64,000 nucleotides of DNA from Planctomycetota bacterium (GCA_028278425.1 JANQEJ010000054.1:62001-126000); one strand, 5' to 3'. Counted from the first letter of the stretch, positions 15,906 to 25,377 are shown. Numbers and translations are program-made. The notes: a model not told the origin generated them from the sequence alone.

Positions 15906-17062
15906 AGGAACCTCTCCGCCAGCGAACCGATGGGGTGCCAGAACAGGAACGCCCACGCGGTGAAGTTGAACGTGAGGACGACGCCGAGGACCTTCCACCA
16001 GGTCTTCGCCCGCAGCTTCCGGAAGCGGTCGCGGCCGAACCGCTGCGTCGCGAGGTGCTCGAACGCGCGGAATACGACGAGGTAGAGCCCGTGGGTCAGC
16101 CCGAACAGGAGGTAGTTGACCGTCGTCCCGTGCCAGAGCCCGGAGACCGCCATCGTGACAAGGAGCGCGAGCGCCATCGCCTTCTGCGTCCCGACGCGCC
16201 GCCGCAGGAGACCCGCGAAGGTCGGGTTGAACACGTAGTCGGTCAGCCAGAGCGTCAGCGAGCGGTGCACGCGCAGCCAGAAGTCCGCCACGTTCGCCGA
16301 CAGGAACGGGAGGCGGAAGTTCTCCGGCGGGCGGACGCCGATCAACTGCCCGACGCCGATCACGACGTCGCAGTAGCCGGAGAAGTCGAAGTAGAGCAGG
16401 AAGTAGAAGCCGTAGGTGCTGAGCAGGATCGTCCCGGTGCTGAGCCCGTCGAGCTCCGCGCCGGGGGAGACCACGATGCCCGCGAGGTACTCCGCCACGA
16501 CGAACTTCTTGACCAGCCCGCGCAGGATGCGGTTCACCGCGTCGACGTGCGCTTCGAAGCCCGGCTCGATCGCCTGCTCCTCGCCGGACCACTGCCGCTG
16601 GAAGTCCTGGTAGCGCTGGATCGGGCCGAGCAGGAACGTCGTGAAGTTCAGGCAGTAGTTCAGGTAAGCCCAGGGGCTCAGCTTGCCCAGCGTCCCGCCG
16701 CCGGAGTCGATCACGACGTGCAGGATCTTGAAGAAGAGGAAGCTCAGGCCCGCGGTCGCGAGGAGCTCGGCGCGCCAGTCGCTCGGCACGAACGAGTAGC
16801 CGCGCATGTAGACGAAGGCGACCGTCAGGAGCGCGACCGCGGCCGTCAGGGCCGCCCGGCCGCGCCGCGCCGCGACCGCGCAGCCGTATCCGGCGGCGCA
16901 GAAGGCGAGCGTCGAGATCAACCCCGAAAGCTGGAGATGCCCGTAGGCGTACCACACGCACCCCGCGGTGAAGCCCGCCATCCGCAGCCACCCGCGCGTC
17001 GCGAGCAGCCAGATCGCGCTCCCCAGAGAGAGCAGAAGGAAGCCGAGGGATAGGAGCTCCAT
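15902..17062 (-). CDS. MBOAT family O-acyltransferase (DltB/PatA-like)
   Basis: 386-residue polytopic membrane protein, about 10-11 helices, with the MBOAT signature: FWLRVHRSLTLWLTDYVFNP and the active-site His in VSGLWHGTTVNYLLFG (H311). It should move an acyl group from the cytosolic carrier protein across the membrane. The start at 17062 (MELLSLGF) leads straight into the first helix; a longer frame has no membrane segment. It heads the operon MBOAT, microprotein, (insert), SGNH, FkbH, ACP. Only 27 bp separate it from the divergent methyltransferase gene. Confidence 0.93.
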   Translation of the reverse strand: MELLSLGFLLLSLGSAIWLLATRGWLRMAGFTAGCVWYAYGHLQLSGLISTLAFCAAGYGCAVAARRGRAALTAAVALLTVAFVYMRGYSFVPSDWRAELLATAGLSFLFFKILHVVIDSGGGTLGKLSPWAYLNYCLNFTTFLLGPIQRYQDFQRQWSGEEQAIEPGFEAHVDAVNRILRGLVKKFVVAEYLAGIVVSPGAELDGLSTGTILLSTYGFYFLLYFDFSGYCDVVIGVGQLIGVRPPENFRLPFLSANVADFWLRVHRSLTLWLTDYVFNPTFAGLLRRRVGTQKAMALALLVTMAVSGLWHGTTVNYLLFGLTHGLYLVVFRAFEHLATQRFGRDRFRKLRAKTWWKVLGVVLTFNFTAWAFLFWHPIGSLAERFL

Positions 17063-17089
17063 GTGGGGGCGGGAGCTTATTCTCCCTCC

Positions 17090-17848
17090 ATGCCGGAGGA
17101 ACTCTACCTTCAACTCCTAAAGCGAGCCCTGACCGACACGCTCTACGGCGAGGCCCCCGACCACGAGGATCCCGACGTGGCGCGGTTCATCGGCGGCTTC
17201 CTGCGCCACTACATCCACGGGCGCGCGCACACGATGCTCCCGATGGCGCGGCTCGACAACATCCAGGACTGCGTGACGCGGGCGCTGGACGACGGCGTGC
17301 CGGGCGACCTGATGGAGACCGGCTCGTGGCGCGGCGGCGCGACGATCTTCATGCGCGGGATCCTGAAGGTCCGCGGCGTGACCGACCGGCGCGTGTGGGT
17401 GGCGGACTCGTTCCAGGGACTCCCCGAGCCGGACGCGGAGAAGTACCCGCTCGAGGCGACCGCGCACAAGAGCAAGACGATGGTGGAGCAGTACCGCCAC
17501 TTCGCGGTGTCGCTCGACGAGGTGCGGCGCAACTTCGAGACCTACGGGCTGCTCGACGACCAGGTGGAGTTCCTCGAGGGGTGGTTCGAGGACACGCTGC
17601 CCGAGGCCCCGGTCGAGAAGCTCGCGGTGCTGCGGCTCGACGGCGACTACTACGAATCGACGCGCACGGCGCTCGTGAACCTCTACCCGAAGCTCTCGCC
17701 CGGCGGCTTCGTGATCGTCGACGACTACGGCGAGGACCAGTGGACCTACTGCCGGCGCGCCGTGGACGAGTTCCGCGCGGAGAGCGGGATCGAGGACGAG
17801 CTCCAGCAGGTCGACTCGAAGTGCTTCTTCTGGCGCCGGGGGACCTGA
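17090..17848 (+). CDS. TylF/MycF-type SAM-dependent O-methyltransferase
   Basis: 252 residues of the macrocin-O-methyltransferase family: GDLMETGSWRGGATIFMRG is the SAM-binding motif I region, ADSFQGLP follows, and LRLDGDYYESTRTALVNLYP with FVIVDDYGE gives the metal-binding Asp residues. Homologues methylate sugar hydroxyls in antibiotics and surface glycans. Start ATG 17090; a frame further upstream has no support. It diverges from the MBOAT gene across a very short gap, which suggests joint regulation and a role in decorating the same surface polymer (inference). Confidence 0.9.
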   Translation: MPEELYLQLLKRALTDTLYGEAPDHEDPDVARFIGGFLRHYIHGRAHTMLPMARLDNIQDCVTRALDDGVPGDLMETGSWRGGATIFMRGILKVRGVTDRRVWVADSFQGLPEPDAEKYPLEATAHKSKTMVEQYRHFAVSLDEVRRNFETYGLLDDQVEFLEGWFEDTLPEAPVEKLAVLRLDGDYYESTRTALVNLYPKLSPGGFVIVDDYGEDQWTYCRRAVDEFRAESGIEDELQQVDSKCFFWRRGT

Positions 17849-17850
17849 CC

Positions 17851-17879
17851 GCCGGGATCGTAGTACGATTGCGGCGGCC
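17851..17879. terminator. Hairpin after the methyltransferase gene
   Basis: CCGCC (17851-17855) pairs with GGCGG (17875-17879), and inside it ATCGTA-G-TACGAT forms a perfect inner stem. There is no T-run. It sits between the methyltransferase stop and the next gene, so it may end transcription, or the AT-rich inner palindrome may be an operator. Confidence 0.35.
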
Positions 17880-17913
17880 TCTCCTTCGCGCGTTCACCGG
17901 CACGAGGAACCCC

Positions 17914-19422
17914 ATGAAGCTCCCCCAAGCAGGCGTTGCGCTGCTGTGCGCCAGCGCCGTCGCCGCCGCCGACGACTTCGGTCCGGAACAGGTCATCACG
18001 AACCTCGCCGACGGCGCCTTCTCCGTGCACGCCGCGGACCTGGACGGCGACCTCGACCTCGACGTGCTGTCCGCGTCGGGCTTCGACGACAAGATCGCCT
18101 GGTACGAGAACACCGACGGGCTCGGAACCTACGGGCCGCAGCAGCTCATCGCCTTCGCCGACAACGCGACGTCGGTCTGGGCGGCCGATCTGGACGGCGA
18201 TCTCGACCTGGACGTGCTCTCGGCCTCCTCGGGGGACGACACGATCGCCTGGTACGAGAACACCGACGGCCTGGGCACCTTCGGGCCGAAGCAGGTGATC
18301 TCGACCTCGGCGGACGGGGCCTTCTCGGTCCAGGCGGCGGACCTGGACGGGGACCTGGACCTCGACGTGGTCGCCGGCTCGTTCAACGACGACAAGCTCG
18401 CCTGGTACGAGAACACGAACGGGCTCGGGAGCTTCGGTTCCGAGCAGGTCATCACGACCATCGCGGACTTCTTCCAGACGATGTCGATCGCCGACCTGGA
18501 CGGCGACCTCGACCTGGACATTCTCTCGGCCTCCGCCCTGGACGACAAGATCGCCTGGTACGAGAACACCGACGGCGCGGGCACCTTCGGGCCGCAGCAG
18601 GTCATCACCGCCGTGCTCGACATCGCGCAGACGGTCTTCGCCGTCGACTTCGACGGCGACCTGGACAAGGACCTGCTCGCCGGCTGGTTCAACAACGGCA
18701 TCGGCTGGTTCTCGAACGACGGGTCGGGCAACTTCACGTTCCAGAGCCTGATCTCGACGGTTCCCCTCGGCACCGAGAACGCGATCGCCGCCGACGTCGA
18801 CGGCGACGGGGACATGGACGCGATCTCGGCGTCGGGCAACGACGACACGGTGGCGTGGTACGAGAACACCGACGGGCTCGGCACCTTCGGGCCGCAGCAG
18901 GTGATCTCGACGACGGCCGACTTCGTGCAGCTCGTCTTCGCGGCGGACGTGGACGGCGACCTCGACGTGGACGTGCTCGCCGCGAGCTTCAACGACGACG
19001 AGATCTCGTGGTTCGAGAACGTCCTGTGCTCGGCCTCGGGAGCGTCCGCCGAGGTCGTGCGCGTCGGCGCGCCGGCCAACCCCTCGGCGTTCCTACCCGG
19101 CGTGACCACCGGGCCGGTGATCTGCGAGACGTGGGATCCAGTCATCGACCACACCACGTTCTTCCCTACGGCGGTCTTCGACACCGTGGGGCTCGCGCTC
19201 GCGCCGCTGAACCTGCCGTTTCCGCCGGCCGGCACGATCCTCTGCGACTTCTTCTCCTTCAACCCGATCTTGTTTACCGTTGCGGCGGGGACGCCGTTCG
19301 CGATCCCCTTCCCGAACCAGTGCAACCTGGTCGGCGTCTCGCTCTGCTCCCAGGGACTCTCCACCGACGGATTCGCCGTTTTGCTGACCAACGCACTCGA
19401 CCTGACGGTGGGCACGTTCTGA
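17914..19422 (+). CDS. Secreted VCBS/FG-GAP repeat protein
   Basis: 502 residues with a signal peptide (LPQAGVALLCASAVAA) and seven tandem units of about 47 residues. Each unit holds a Ca-binding-type loop (AADLDGDLDLDVLSAS) followed by DDKIAWYENTDGLGTFGPQQ. These repeats build beta-propeller blades. After residue about 375 comes a 130-residue C-terminal domain (EVVRVGAPANPSAFLPG to LTNALDLTVGTF), also found nearly unchanged at the end of the 54432-57023 protein. Probably a cell-surface or extracellular structural protein; ligand unknown. Confidence 0.9.
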   Translation: MKLPQAGVALLCASAVAAADDFGPEQVITNLADGAFSVHAADLDGDLDLDVLSASGFDDKIAWYENTDGLGTYGPQQLIAFADNATSVWAADLDGDLDLDVLSASSGDDTIAWYENTDGLGTFGPKQVISTSADGAFSVQAADLDGDLDLDVVAGSFNDDKLAWYENTNGLGSFGSEQVITTIADFFQTMSIADLDGDLDLDILSASALDDKIAWYENTDGAGTFGPQQVITAVLDIAQTVFAVDFDGDLDKDLLAGWFNNGIGWFSNDGSGNFTFQSLISTVPLGTENAIAADVDGDGDMDAISASGNDDTVAWYENTDGLGTFGPQQVISTTADFVQLVFAADVDGDLDVDVLAASFNDDEISWFENVLCSASGASAEVVRVGAPANPSAFLPGVTTGPVICETWDPVIDHTTFFPTAVFDTVGLALAPLNLPFPPAGTILCDFFSFNPILFTVAAGTPFAIPFPNQCNLVGVSLCSQGLSTDGFAVLLTNALDLTVGTF

Positions 19423-21083
19423 TCGCACGACGCAGCCGCGTTTCGCTCTCGGTCTTCCTCATCCTGCTCGCGGTGTTCACCGCGACGATGAGCGGCTTGC
19501 CCGACAACAGCGACGCGGAGTGCGAGTTCCAGACGACGAGCGCGCTCGCCCGGCGCGGCACCTTCGCTCTCGGCGGCACGCCGGAGTCGGACGCGATGGT
19601 CGCCTTCCATCAGGCCTCGCCGGTGCGGCAGGGGACCGACGGGCGTTTCTACTCCTGGTTCGGCATCGGGCAGGCGGCGCTGGCATTGCCCTTCTACTGG
19701 GCGGGCAGGGTCGTGGGGGAGCTCGCGCCCGAGATCGAGGAGCGCCACGCGGCGACGACGCACTACGGCTTCCCGCGCAGCGAGTACTTCGCGCACCTGT
19801 TCGTCGGGTGGCGCAACCCGCTCCTGTCGGCGCTGACCGCGCTGATCCTGACGCGGATCGCGCTCGGCTTCGGCGTCTCGAACCGGACCGCCTGGATCGC
19901 CGGCATCTCGTACGGGCTGACGACCTACGCCTGGGCGCAGGCGCGGTCGACGCTCTCGGACGTGCAGGCGACGTTCTTCCTCTTCGCCGCCTTCGGGTTG
20001 TTGCTTCGCGAGCGCGCGCGTTACGCGTCGGGCCTGCGTCCCGTGCCGGCGGAGCTCGTGCTGTTCGGCCTCGCGCTGGGAGGCGCGTTCTTGACCCGCG
20101 TCGCGTGCGCGCCGGCGGTGCTCGTCCTGTTCGTCGGCTCGGCGTATTCGGGCTGGCGCGGCCGCGGCCCGCTGCACGGCCGCGCGCGGCCGATCGTCGA
20201 CGCGCTCTGGAAGGGAGTCCCGCTGGCCATCTGCCTCGCGCTCTTCCTGTGGGCGAACTACGCGCGCTTCGGGAGCGTGCGCGAGACCGGTTACGGGGCG
20301 CCGCTCGAGGGCGGGTCGTTCTTCTCGTACCCGTTCCATCTCGGGCTCGCCGGCTTGCTCTTCGCACCGGGCAAGGGGCTCCTCTGGCTCGCGCCCGGCG
20401 TGCTGCTCGCGCCGCTCGGCGTCTGGCTCGTGCACCGCAGCGGAGAGCGCTTCTACGCCCTGCTGCTCGCCGGCGTTCTCGCCGCGGCGTTCGTACCGAC
20501 CTCGCTGCTCGAGACGTGGCACGGCGCGTGGACCTACGGTCCCCGGTACATCCTGCCGGCGCTGCCGTTCCTCTGGGTCGCGGTCGCCGTCGCTCTACAG
20601 CACGTGGGCGTCCACCGGCTCGGACGCATCGCGGCGGCCGCCCTGCTGGTCTTCGGGCTGACCGTCAACGTGCCCGCGGCGCTGGTCGACCACATGACGC
20701 ACCAGGATCTCGCCGTCGTCGCGGCGCGCGTCGAGTGGGGCGACGACGTCGAGATCGAGGACGACTACCTGCGCGACGCCAGCCTCTTCCAGAACATCCA
20801 GTGGGACTTCGGTTTCGCGGCTCCGTGGGCGCACTGGCGCATCTTCTTCCACCGGGCCGCCGGGCGCGGCGACGTCTTCTCGTCGCGCGAGATCTTCTTC
20901 ACGGAGAAGGACGTTCCGCTCGAGACGAACTTCGAGCGCGAGCGGGGCTTCCGCCACCTCGCCTGGGTCGACCTGGCGCAGCGGCTGGACGGACCGGTCT
21001 GGCCGGGCGTGCTGCTGACGCTCCTGTTCCTGACCGGCGGCGTCTGGCTCACACGAAGAGGCGCCCCCGGTACAGGTTCGTGA
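19419..21083 (+). CDS. Polytopic membrane glycosyltransferase-like protein (GT39/PMT type)
   Basis: About 554 residues with 10-12 hydrophobic helices. The first loop carries LPDNSDAECEFQTT, with acidic residues placed as in the catalytic loop of lipid-linked-sugar transferases, and a large C-terminal loop follows the helices. The hydrophobic start SLSVFLILLAVFTATM lies upstream of the first in-frame ATG (19488). No ATG, GTG or TTG starts that segment. The CTG at 19419, which overlaps the preceding TGA as CTGA, is the best candidate, matching the four-base overlaps elsewhere. Substrate unknown; the 3' end overlaps the convergent beta-helix gene by 35 bp. Confidence 0.75.
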   Translation: MIARRSRVSLSVFLILLAVFTATMSGLPDNSDAECEFQTTSALARRGTFALGGTPESDAMVAFHQASPVRQGTDGRFYSWFGIGQAALALPFYWAGRVVGELAPEIEERHAATTHYGFPRSEYFAHLFVGWRNPLLSALTALILTRIALGFGVSNRTAWIAGISYGLTTYAWAQARSTLSDVQATFFLFAAFGLLLRERARYASGLRPVPAELVLFGLALGGAFLTRVACAPAVLVLFVGSAYSGWRGRGPLHGRARPIVDALWKGVPLAICLALFLWANYARFGSVRETGYGAPLEGGSFFSYPFHLGLAGLLFAPGKGLLWLAPGVLLAPLGVWLVHRSGERFYALLLAGVLAAAFVPTSLLETWHGAWTYGPRYILPALPFLWVAVAVALQHVGVHRLGRIAAAALLVFGLTVNVPAALVDHMTHQDLAVVAARVEWGDDVEIEDDYLRDASLFQNIQWDFGFAAPWAHWRIFFHRAAGRGDVFSSREIFFTEKDVPLETNFERERGFRHLAWVDLAQRLDGPVWPGVLLTLLFLTGGVWLTRRGAPGTGS

Positions 21084-24000
21084 GGTGGCCGAAGGTGGGG
21101 AAGGCGTTCGGCACGCCGAGCGCCTGAATCCCGAAGAGGATGTCGACGAAGAGCGGCGACGCCGGCATCGGGACGAAGATCGGCTGTCCCGTCGGCGCCA
21201 CGCCGAGGACGATCTGCGTCCCCGGCGCGCCGAAGAGCGTGAAGCCGTAGGGCGGGAAGAGCGTCTCGCCGCCGAGCAGCCCGAGGGCGTAGACCGCGAG
21301 ACCCGGCTCCGCTCCCGATGCCGTGAAGCTCATCACGGTGCCGATGCGGGGCTCGCCGCCGAAGGTGAGCTCGTACCCCGCGCGCTCGTAAGCGCCCATG
21401 TCGGCCTCCAGCGTGCCGTCGAAGCCGTCGTCGAGGATGCGCGACGCCTCGCGGTGGTCCTTGACGACGCCGAGGGCCGTCGCGAAGTCGGCGGTCTCGA
21501 CGCAGGGGGAGCCGGCGCCGAGCGCGAGGTTGCCGCTCGCCTGGTCGACGAAGAGCGGGTCGGCGTCGATGTTGCCGTCCACGCCGGCGAAGGTCGGTCC
21601 GACGTTGCTGGCGAAGACCTCGCCGGCGACGTAGCCCGTCACGGCGGCGCCGGCGTTCCCGAAGGAGATCGAGCTCCACAGCGTGCCCGCGTGCGCGCCG
21701 GAGCGACGGATCCCCGCGCCGCCCGAGTCGGCGATCGTCGCGTGAACGACGTCGAACGTCCCGCCGGTGACGTCCATCCCGCGCGCGGCGCTCTGGAAGG
21801 CGACGAAGTTGACGGCGTCGCTCCCCAGGCGGGTGATCTGGAAGCCGTCGGAGGCGGAGAAGTCCGTGCGGATGGAGCGCGCCGTCACCGTGTCGCTCTG
21901 GAGGAGCACGGCGGCCGTGTTGAGGCCGGCGTAGCGGACGTGCAGGTGCTCGACCGTCGCGGAACCGAGCGCGCCCACCTGGAACTTGTCCCAGTCGGCC
22001 GGCATCGGCACGGTGGCCGCGCCGTCCTTGAACGTGTCCCCGCCGATCGCGTCGTCGTGCCGCGACGTCAAGACGACGGGCTGCAAGCCCGTCCCCTCGA
22101 CGATCAGGTCGCCGCTGCTGACGTTCAGCGTCCGGTTGGGGCCCTGAAACTTGAAGATCGTCCCCTGGCGCAGCGTCAGCGTCCTGGGGGCGAAGAGCGA
22201 GATCGAGTTGTTGATCACGAACACGCCGTTCCCGTTGACCGCGTTGAAGCGGCTGATGACGACGTCGCTGCTGAGCGTCGAGGAGTTGACGCGGAGGAAG
22301 TCGCCCCCGTCGTTGCCGAAGCCCGTCACGTCGGTGAAGTTCGGGATCGCGGCGAGCGGAACGCTCTCGACGGCGATGCCGAGGCCGTTCTGGATCGCTG
22401 TCCGGCGCACCTCGGGGAACGAGTTGTTGGACAGGTTCAGTCCCTCGTCCGCCGAGAACTCGATCGTGCAGTCGACGATGATCGGGTCGGACTGGAAGAC
22501 GCGGATCGCGGCGAAGCTCGCCGTCCCCGCGTAGCGCATGCGCACGCCGGAGAGGACCGAAGCGTCCGAGTCGTTGTCCAGCTCGATCCCGACCCAGCTC
22601 CCCGGCGCCGGCGTCGTCGCGGCGCCGTCCTTGTTGGTGTCGCCGGCGATGTCGTCGACGAGCGACGTCAGGATCGTCGTCACGGAGCTGGACCCGAGCG
22701 TCGTCAGCGTGCCGTCGACGAAGATCTCGTTCAGACCCTCGAACTTGAACACCACGCCGCCGTCCAGCGTCAGCGAGTTCCCCTGGAACACGTCGACGTT
22801 GTCCGCGAAGACGATCGGTCCGCCGTTCATCGACTGGCTGGTCTGGACGTGGAGGTCGCCGCTCACGCTCCCGTTGGTGACGCGCTGGTAGTCTCCGACG
22901 GAGTTCCCGCTCGCCGTGTTGCCCGAGAAGCCCGGGAGCGAGTTGATCGGGACGTTGACGACGGCGATGGTGCAGCGGTCGATCGTGCAGTCGGTGACGA
23001 GCGGAGCGGAGCTGCCCGACAGGTCGAGCCCGGCCGCGGCGCCGTCCTCGATGCGCACGTCGGTGAGCTGCGCGGCCGAGGTGACCAGGTCGATCGAGGG
23101 CGAGTTGAACGCTCCCGCGAAACGAACGAGCACGTCCTGGAGGATGCTCGCCACGTCGTCGTCGATCGCGACGTTGATCCAGTCGCCCGGCGCGCCCTCG
23201 GTGAAGCCGTCCTTCTTCGTGTCGCCGCCGATCGAATCGTCGTTGCACGACGTCAGGACGACGGTGCTGCCGATTCCGCTCCCCATCTGGACCGTCCCGT
23301 CGACGTCGAGCTCGCGCAGGCCGTCCCACTTGATGATCGTGCCGCCGAGCATCGAGAGCCGCGCTCCGGCGGGAACGTCGAGGTTGGCGGCGACGACGAA
23401 CACCTGATTCGGGAGAAGCGCGTTCGCCGGACCGATCTCCAGGCCGGCGTCGGGCGACGGACCCGCGGGCGGGGGCACGAGACCGTTCGTGATCCTGAGG
23501 TAGTCACCGTCCGTGTTGTTCGTGGCGGTGTTGTTGCTGAAACCCGGCACCGCGGCGATCGGAACGCGCGTCACCGCGAAGTCGTTCTCGTCGAACAGAC
23601 AGTTGCTGACCGTGGGAAGGCCCGAATTGGTCAGGTCGAGCGCCGCCGTCTCCGAGCGCTCGATGGTCGTCCCCGTGATCAGCGGATCGGCCGTGCCGGA
23701 CGTCTCGACCGCGCCTAGGACGAACTCCTTCTGGCCGGCGTAGCGGAGCACCGCTCCGTCTAGGATTCCGCTGCTTTGAGACGCTCCGAACCGGATCCCG
23801 ACCCAGTCGCCCGGGGCCGGTTGGGTCGCCCCGCCGTCCTTGTTCGAGTCGCCGAGGATCTCGTCGTCGGGAAGCGAGGTGAAGGTCGTGCCCGTGGCCG
23901 TGAACGTGCCGTTGGCGACGATCAGGTGGTTGGCGGGGAACGTCCACTTGGCGACGACGTCCTGGCCGAAGTTGAGCGTCGCGCCGGTCCCGACGGTGAT

Positions 24001-25377
24001 GTCGTTGGCGATCACGAAGAGCCCGTCCTGGTTCAGGGAGTTCTCCAGCAGCACGTCGGTGATCCCGCTGCTCAGGGTCTGCGCGCCGGTCGACAGGAGC
24101 TCCATGTAGTCGCCCTTCGTGTTCATCGACGCGGAGTTGTTCGTGAAGCCCGCGACGGCGTTGACGAGCACGCGGTCGACCGGGAGCTCGTGCGTGCGGA
24201 ACGTGCACCCCGTGACCGTCGGGAACGAGTTCTGGTTGAGCCGCAGCGCGGTGTCGAGGCCGTGCTCGACGACGACGTTGTCCAGGGTGAGGTCGGTGAA
24301 GCTCAGCAGGATCGTCGGCCCGCTCAGGCCGATCACGGGATCGCCGCCGTAGCGGATCAGGGTGTTCTTCACCACCGTCGCGTCCGAGTCGTTCAGGAAC
24401 TCCGCGAGCCCCCAGTCTCCCGGCGCGGGGACCGTGAGGCTTCCGTCCCGGTTCGTGTCGCCGCCGACCGTGTCGTCGAAGAGCGAGGTGAACGTCACCC
24501 CGTCGGCGTCGAGCGTTCCGTCGATCTCAAGCCCGGTCGCGCCGCAGCCGGGATACGGCGACTGCGGGCCGGGGCCGAACTTGATGACGGTTCCCGGCTG
24601 CATCGTGAGCGTGACGCCCGCGGGAAGGACGATCGTCGAGCAGCAGCCGAACGGTTCCGAGCCGAGCGAGCTCGCCGGGCCGATCGTCAGGTTCGAGCTC
24701 ACCGTGCCGTTCGTGATGTTGATGTAGTCGCCGAGCGTGTTGCCCGACGCGCCGTTGTTCGCGAAGCCGGCCAGCGCCTCGATCGGCGCGCCCTGAATGG
24801 CGAACTCGTTGTCCGTGAACGAGCTGTTCGTGATCACCGGCAGCGAGTTGCTGCCGAGGTCCATCGCGGCGCCCGAGCAGTTGTTGACGTCCAGCCCGAT
24901 GCAGATCGGGTCGGAGTTGATCAGCCGCAGCCCGATGCCCGCGAAGCGGATCTCCGCGTTCTGCACGAGGCTCGCGCTCGCGCTCGCGCTCATCACGATG
25001 CCCAGCCAGTCGCCGGGACTCCCCAGGGTCGGGCCGTCGCCGTTCGTGTCGCCGCCCACCGAGTCGTCCGTCAGCGACGTGAAGATCGCCGCGCCGCAGG
25101 CGAGCGTCCCGTTCACGTCGATGCAGCCGTTGGACGCGGCCTTGATGATGGCGCCGTCCTCGACGGTGAGCGTCTCTCCGATCGGGACCGTGATGCCGCC
25201 GCCGATGTAGTAGACCTGGCCCGAGACCAGGGGCCCGCCGCCCGCGACGTCGGACACGTCGCCGGTCAAGCACACGGTCCCGCCGGCGATGGAGGGCGGA
25301 CAGGTGACGACGTCGCCTCGCGCGGTCGGAACGAACGAGGTGAGCGCGAGCCCGAGGACGGTGAGGGAGCGAAGCAT
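21049..25377 (-). CDS. Giant secreted parallel beta-helix protein
   Basis: 1442 residues with signal peptide (LTVLGLALTSFVPTARG) and SD CAGGAGAA before ATG 25377. The body holds six large repeats of roughly 170-210 residues, each with a marker such as FTSLFDDTVGGDTNRDG followed by PAPGDWxGI, then right-handed beta-helix turns of the type FPTVTGCTFRTHELPV. The Asp-rich marker suggests calcium binding. A final coil (NVGPTFAGVDGNIDADPLFV, LALGAGSPCVET) caps the helix. The last 110 residues (YELTFGGEPRIGTVMSFTAS to LYRGRLFV) are an accessory domain seen on other secreted proteins here. An adhesin, polysaccharide-binding or lyase-like role is possible; no catalytic site was identified. Confidence 0.9.
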   Translation of the reverse strand: MLRSLTVLGLALTSFVPTARGDVVTCPPSIAGGTVCLTGDVSDVAGGGPLVSGQVYYIGGGITVPIGETLTVEDGAIIKAASNGCIDVNGTLACGAAIFTSLTDDSVGGDTNGDGPTLGSPGDWLGIVMSASASASLVQNAEIRFAGIGLRLINSDPICIGLDVNNCSGAAMDLGSNSLPVITNSSFTDNEFAIQGAPIEALAGFANNGASGNTLGDYINITNGTVSSNLTIGPASSLGSEPFGCCSTIVLPAGVTLTMQPGTVIKFGPGPQSPYPGCGATGLEIDGTLDADGVTFTSLFDDTVGGDTNRDGSLTVPAPGDWGLAEFLNDSDATVVKNTLIRYGGDPVIGLSGPTILLSFTDLTLDNVVVEHGLDTALRLNQNSFPTVTGCTFRTHELPVDRVLVNAVAGFTNNSASMNTKGDYMELLSTGAQTLSSGITDVLLENSLNQDGLFVIANDITVGTGATLNFGQDVVAKWTFPANHLIVANGTFTATGTTFTSLPDDEILGDSNKDGGATQPAPGDWVGIRFGASQSSGILDGAVLRYAGQKEFVLGAVETSGTADPLITGTTIERSETAALDLTNSGLPTVSNCLFDENDFAVTRVPIAAVPGFSNNTATNNTDGDYLRITNGLVPPPAGPSPDAGLEIGPANALLPNQVFVVAANLDVPAGARLSMLGGTIIKWDGLRELDVDGTVQMGSGIGSTVVLTSCNDDSIGGDTKKDGFTEGAPGDWINVAIDDDVASILQDVLVRFAGAFNSPSIDLVTSAAQLTDVRIEDGAAAGLDLSGSSAPLVTDCTIDRCTIAVVNVPINSLPGFSGNTASGNSVGDYQRVTNGSVSGDLHVQTSQSMNGGPIVFADNVDVFQGNSLTLDGGVVFKFEGLNEIFVDGTLTTLGSSSVTTILTSLVDDIAGDTNKDGAATTPAPGSWVGIELDNDSDASVLSGVRMRYAGTASFAAIRVFQSDPIIVDCTIEFSADEGLNLSNNSFPEVRRTAIQNGLGIAVESVPLAAIPNFTDVTGFGNDGGDFLRVNSSTLSSDVVISRFNAVNGNGVFVINNSISLFAPRTLTLRQGTIFKFQGPNRTLNVSSGDLIVEGTGLQPVVLTSRHDDAIGGDTFKDGAATVPMPADWDKFQVGALGSATVEHLHVRYAGLNTAAVLLQSDTVTARSIRTDFSASDGFQITRLGSDAVNFVAFQSAARGMDVTGGTFDVVHATIADSGGAGIRRSGAHAGTLWSSISFGNAGAAVTGYVAGEVFASNVGPTFAGVDGNIDADPLFVDQASGNLALGAGSPCVETADFATALGVVKDHREASRILDDGFDGTLEADMGAYERAGYELTFGGEPRIGTVMSFTASGAEPGLAVYALGLLGGETLFPPYGFTLFGAPGTQIVLGVAPTGQPIFVPMPASPLFVDILFGIQALGVPNAFPTFGHLTNLYRGRLFV

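Noticed and set aside
17914-19030. Tandem DNA repeats as a possible CRISPR array
   Set aside because: Repeats are about 141 bp, in frame and encode propeller blades; there are no short unique spacers.
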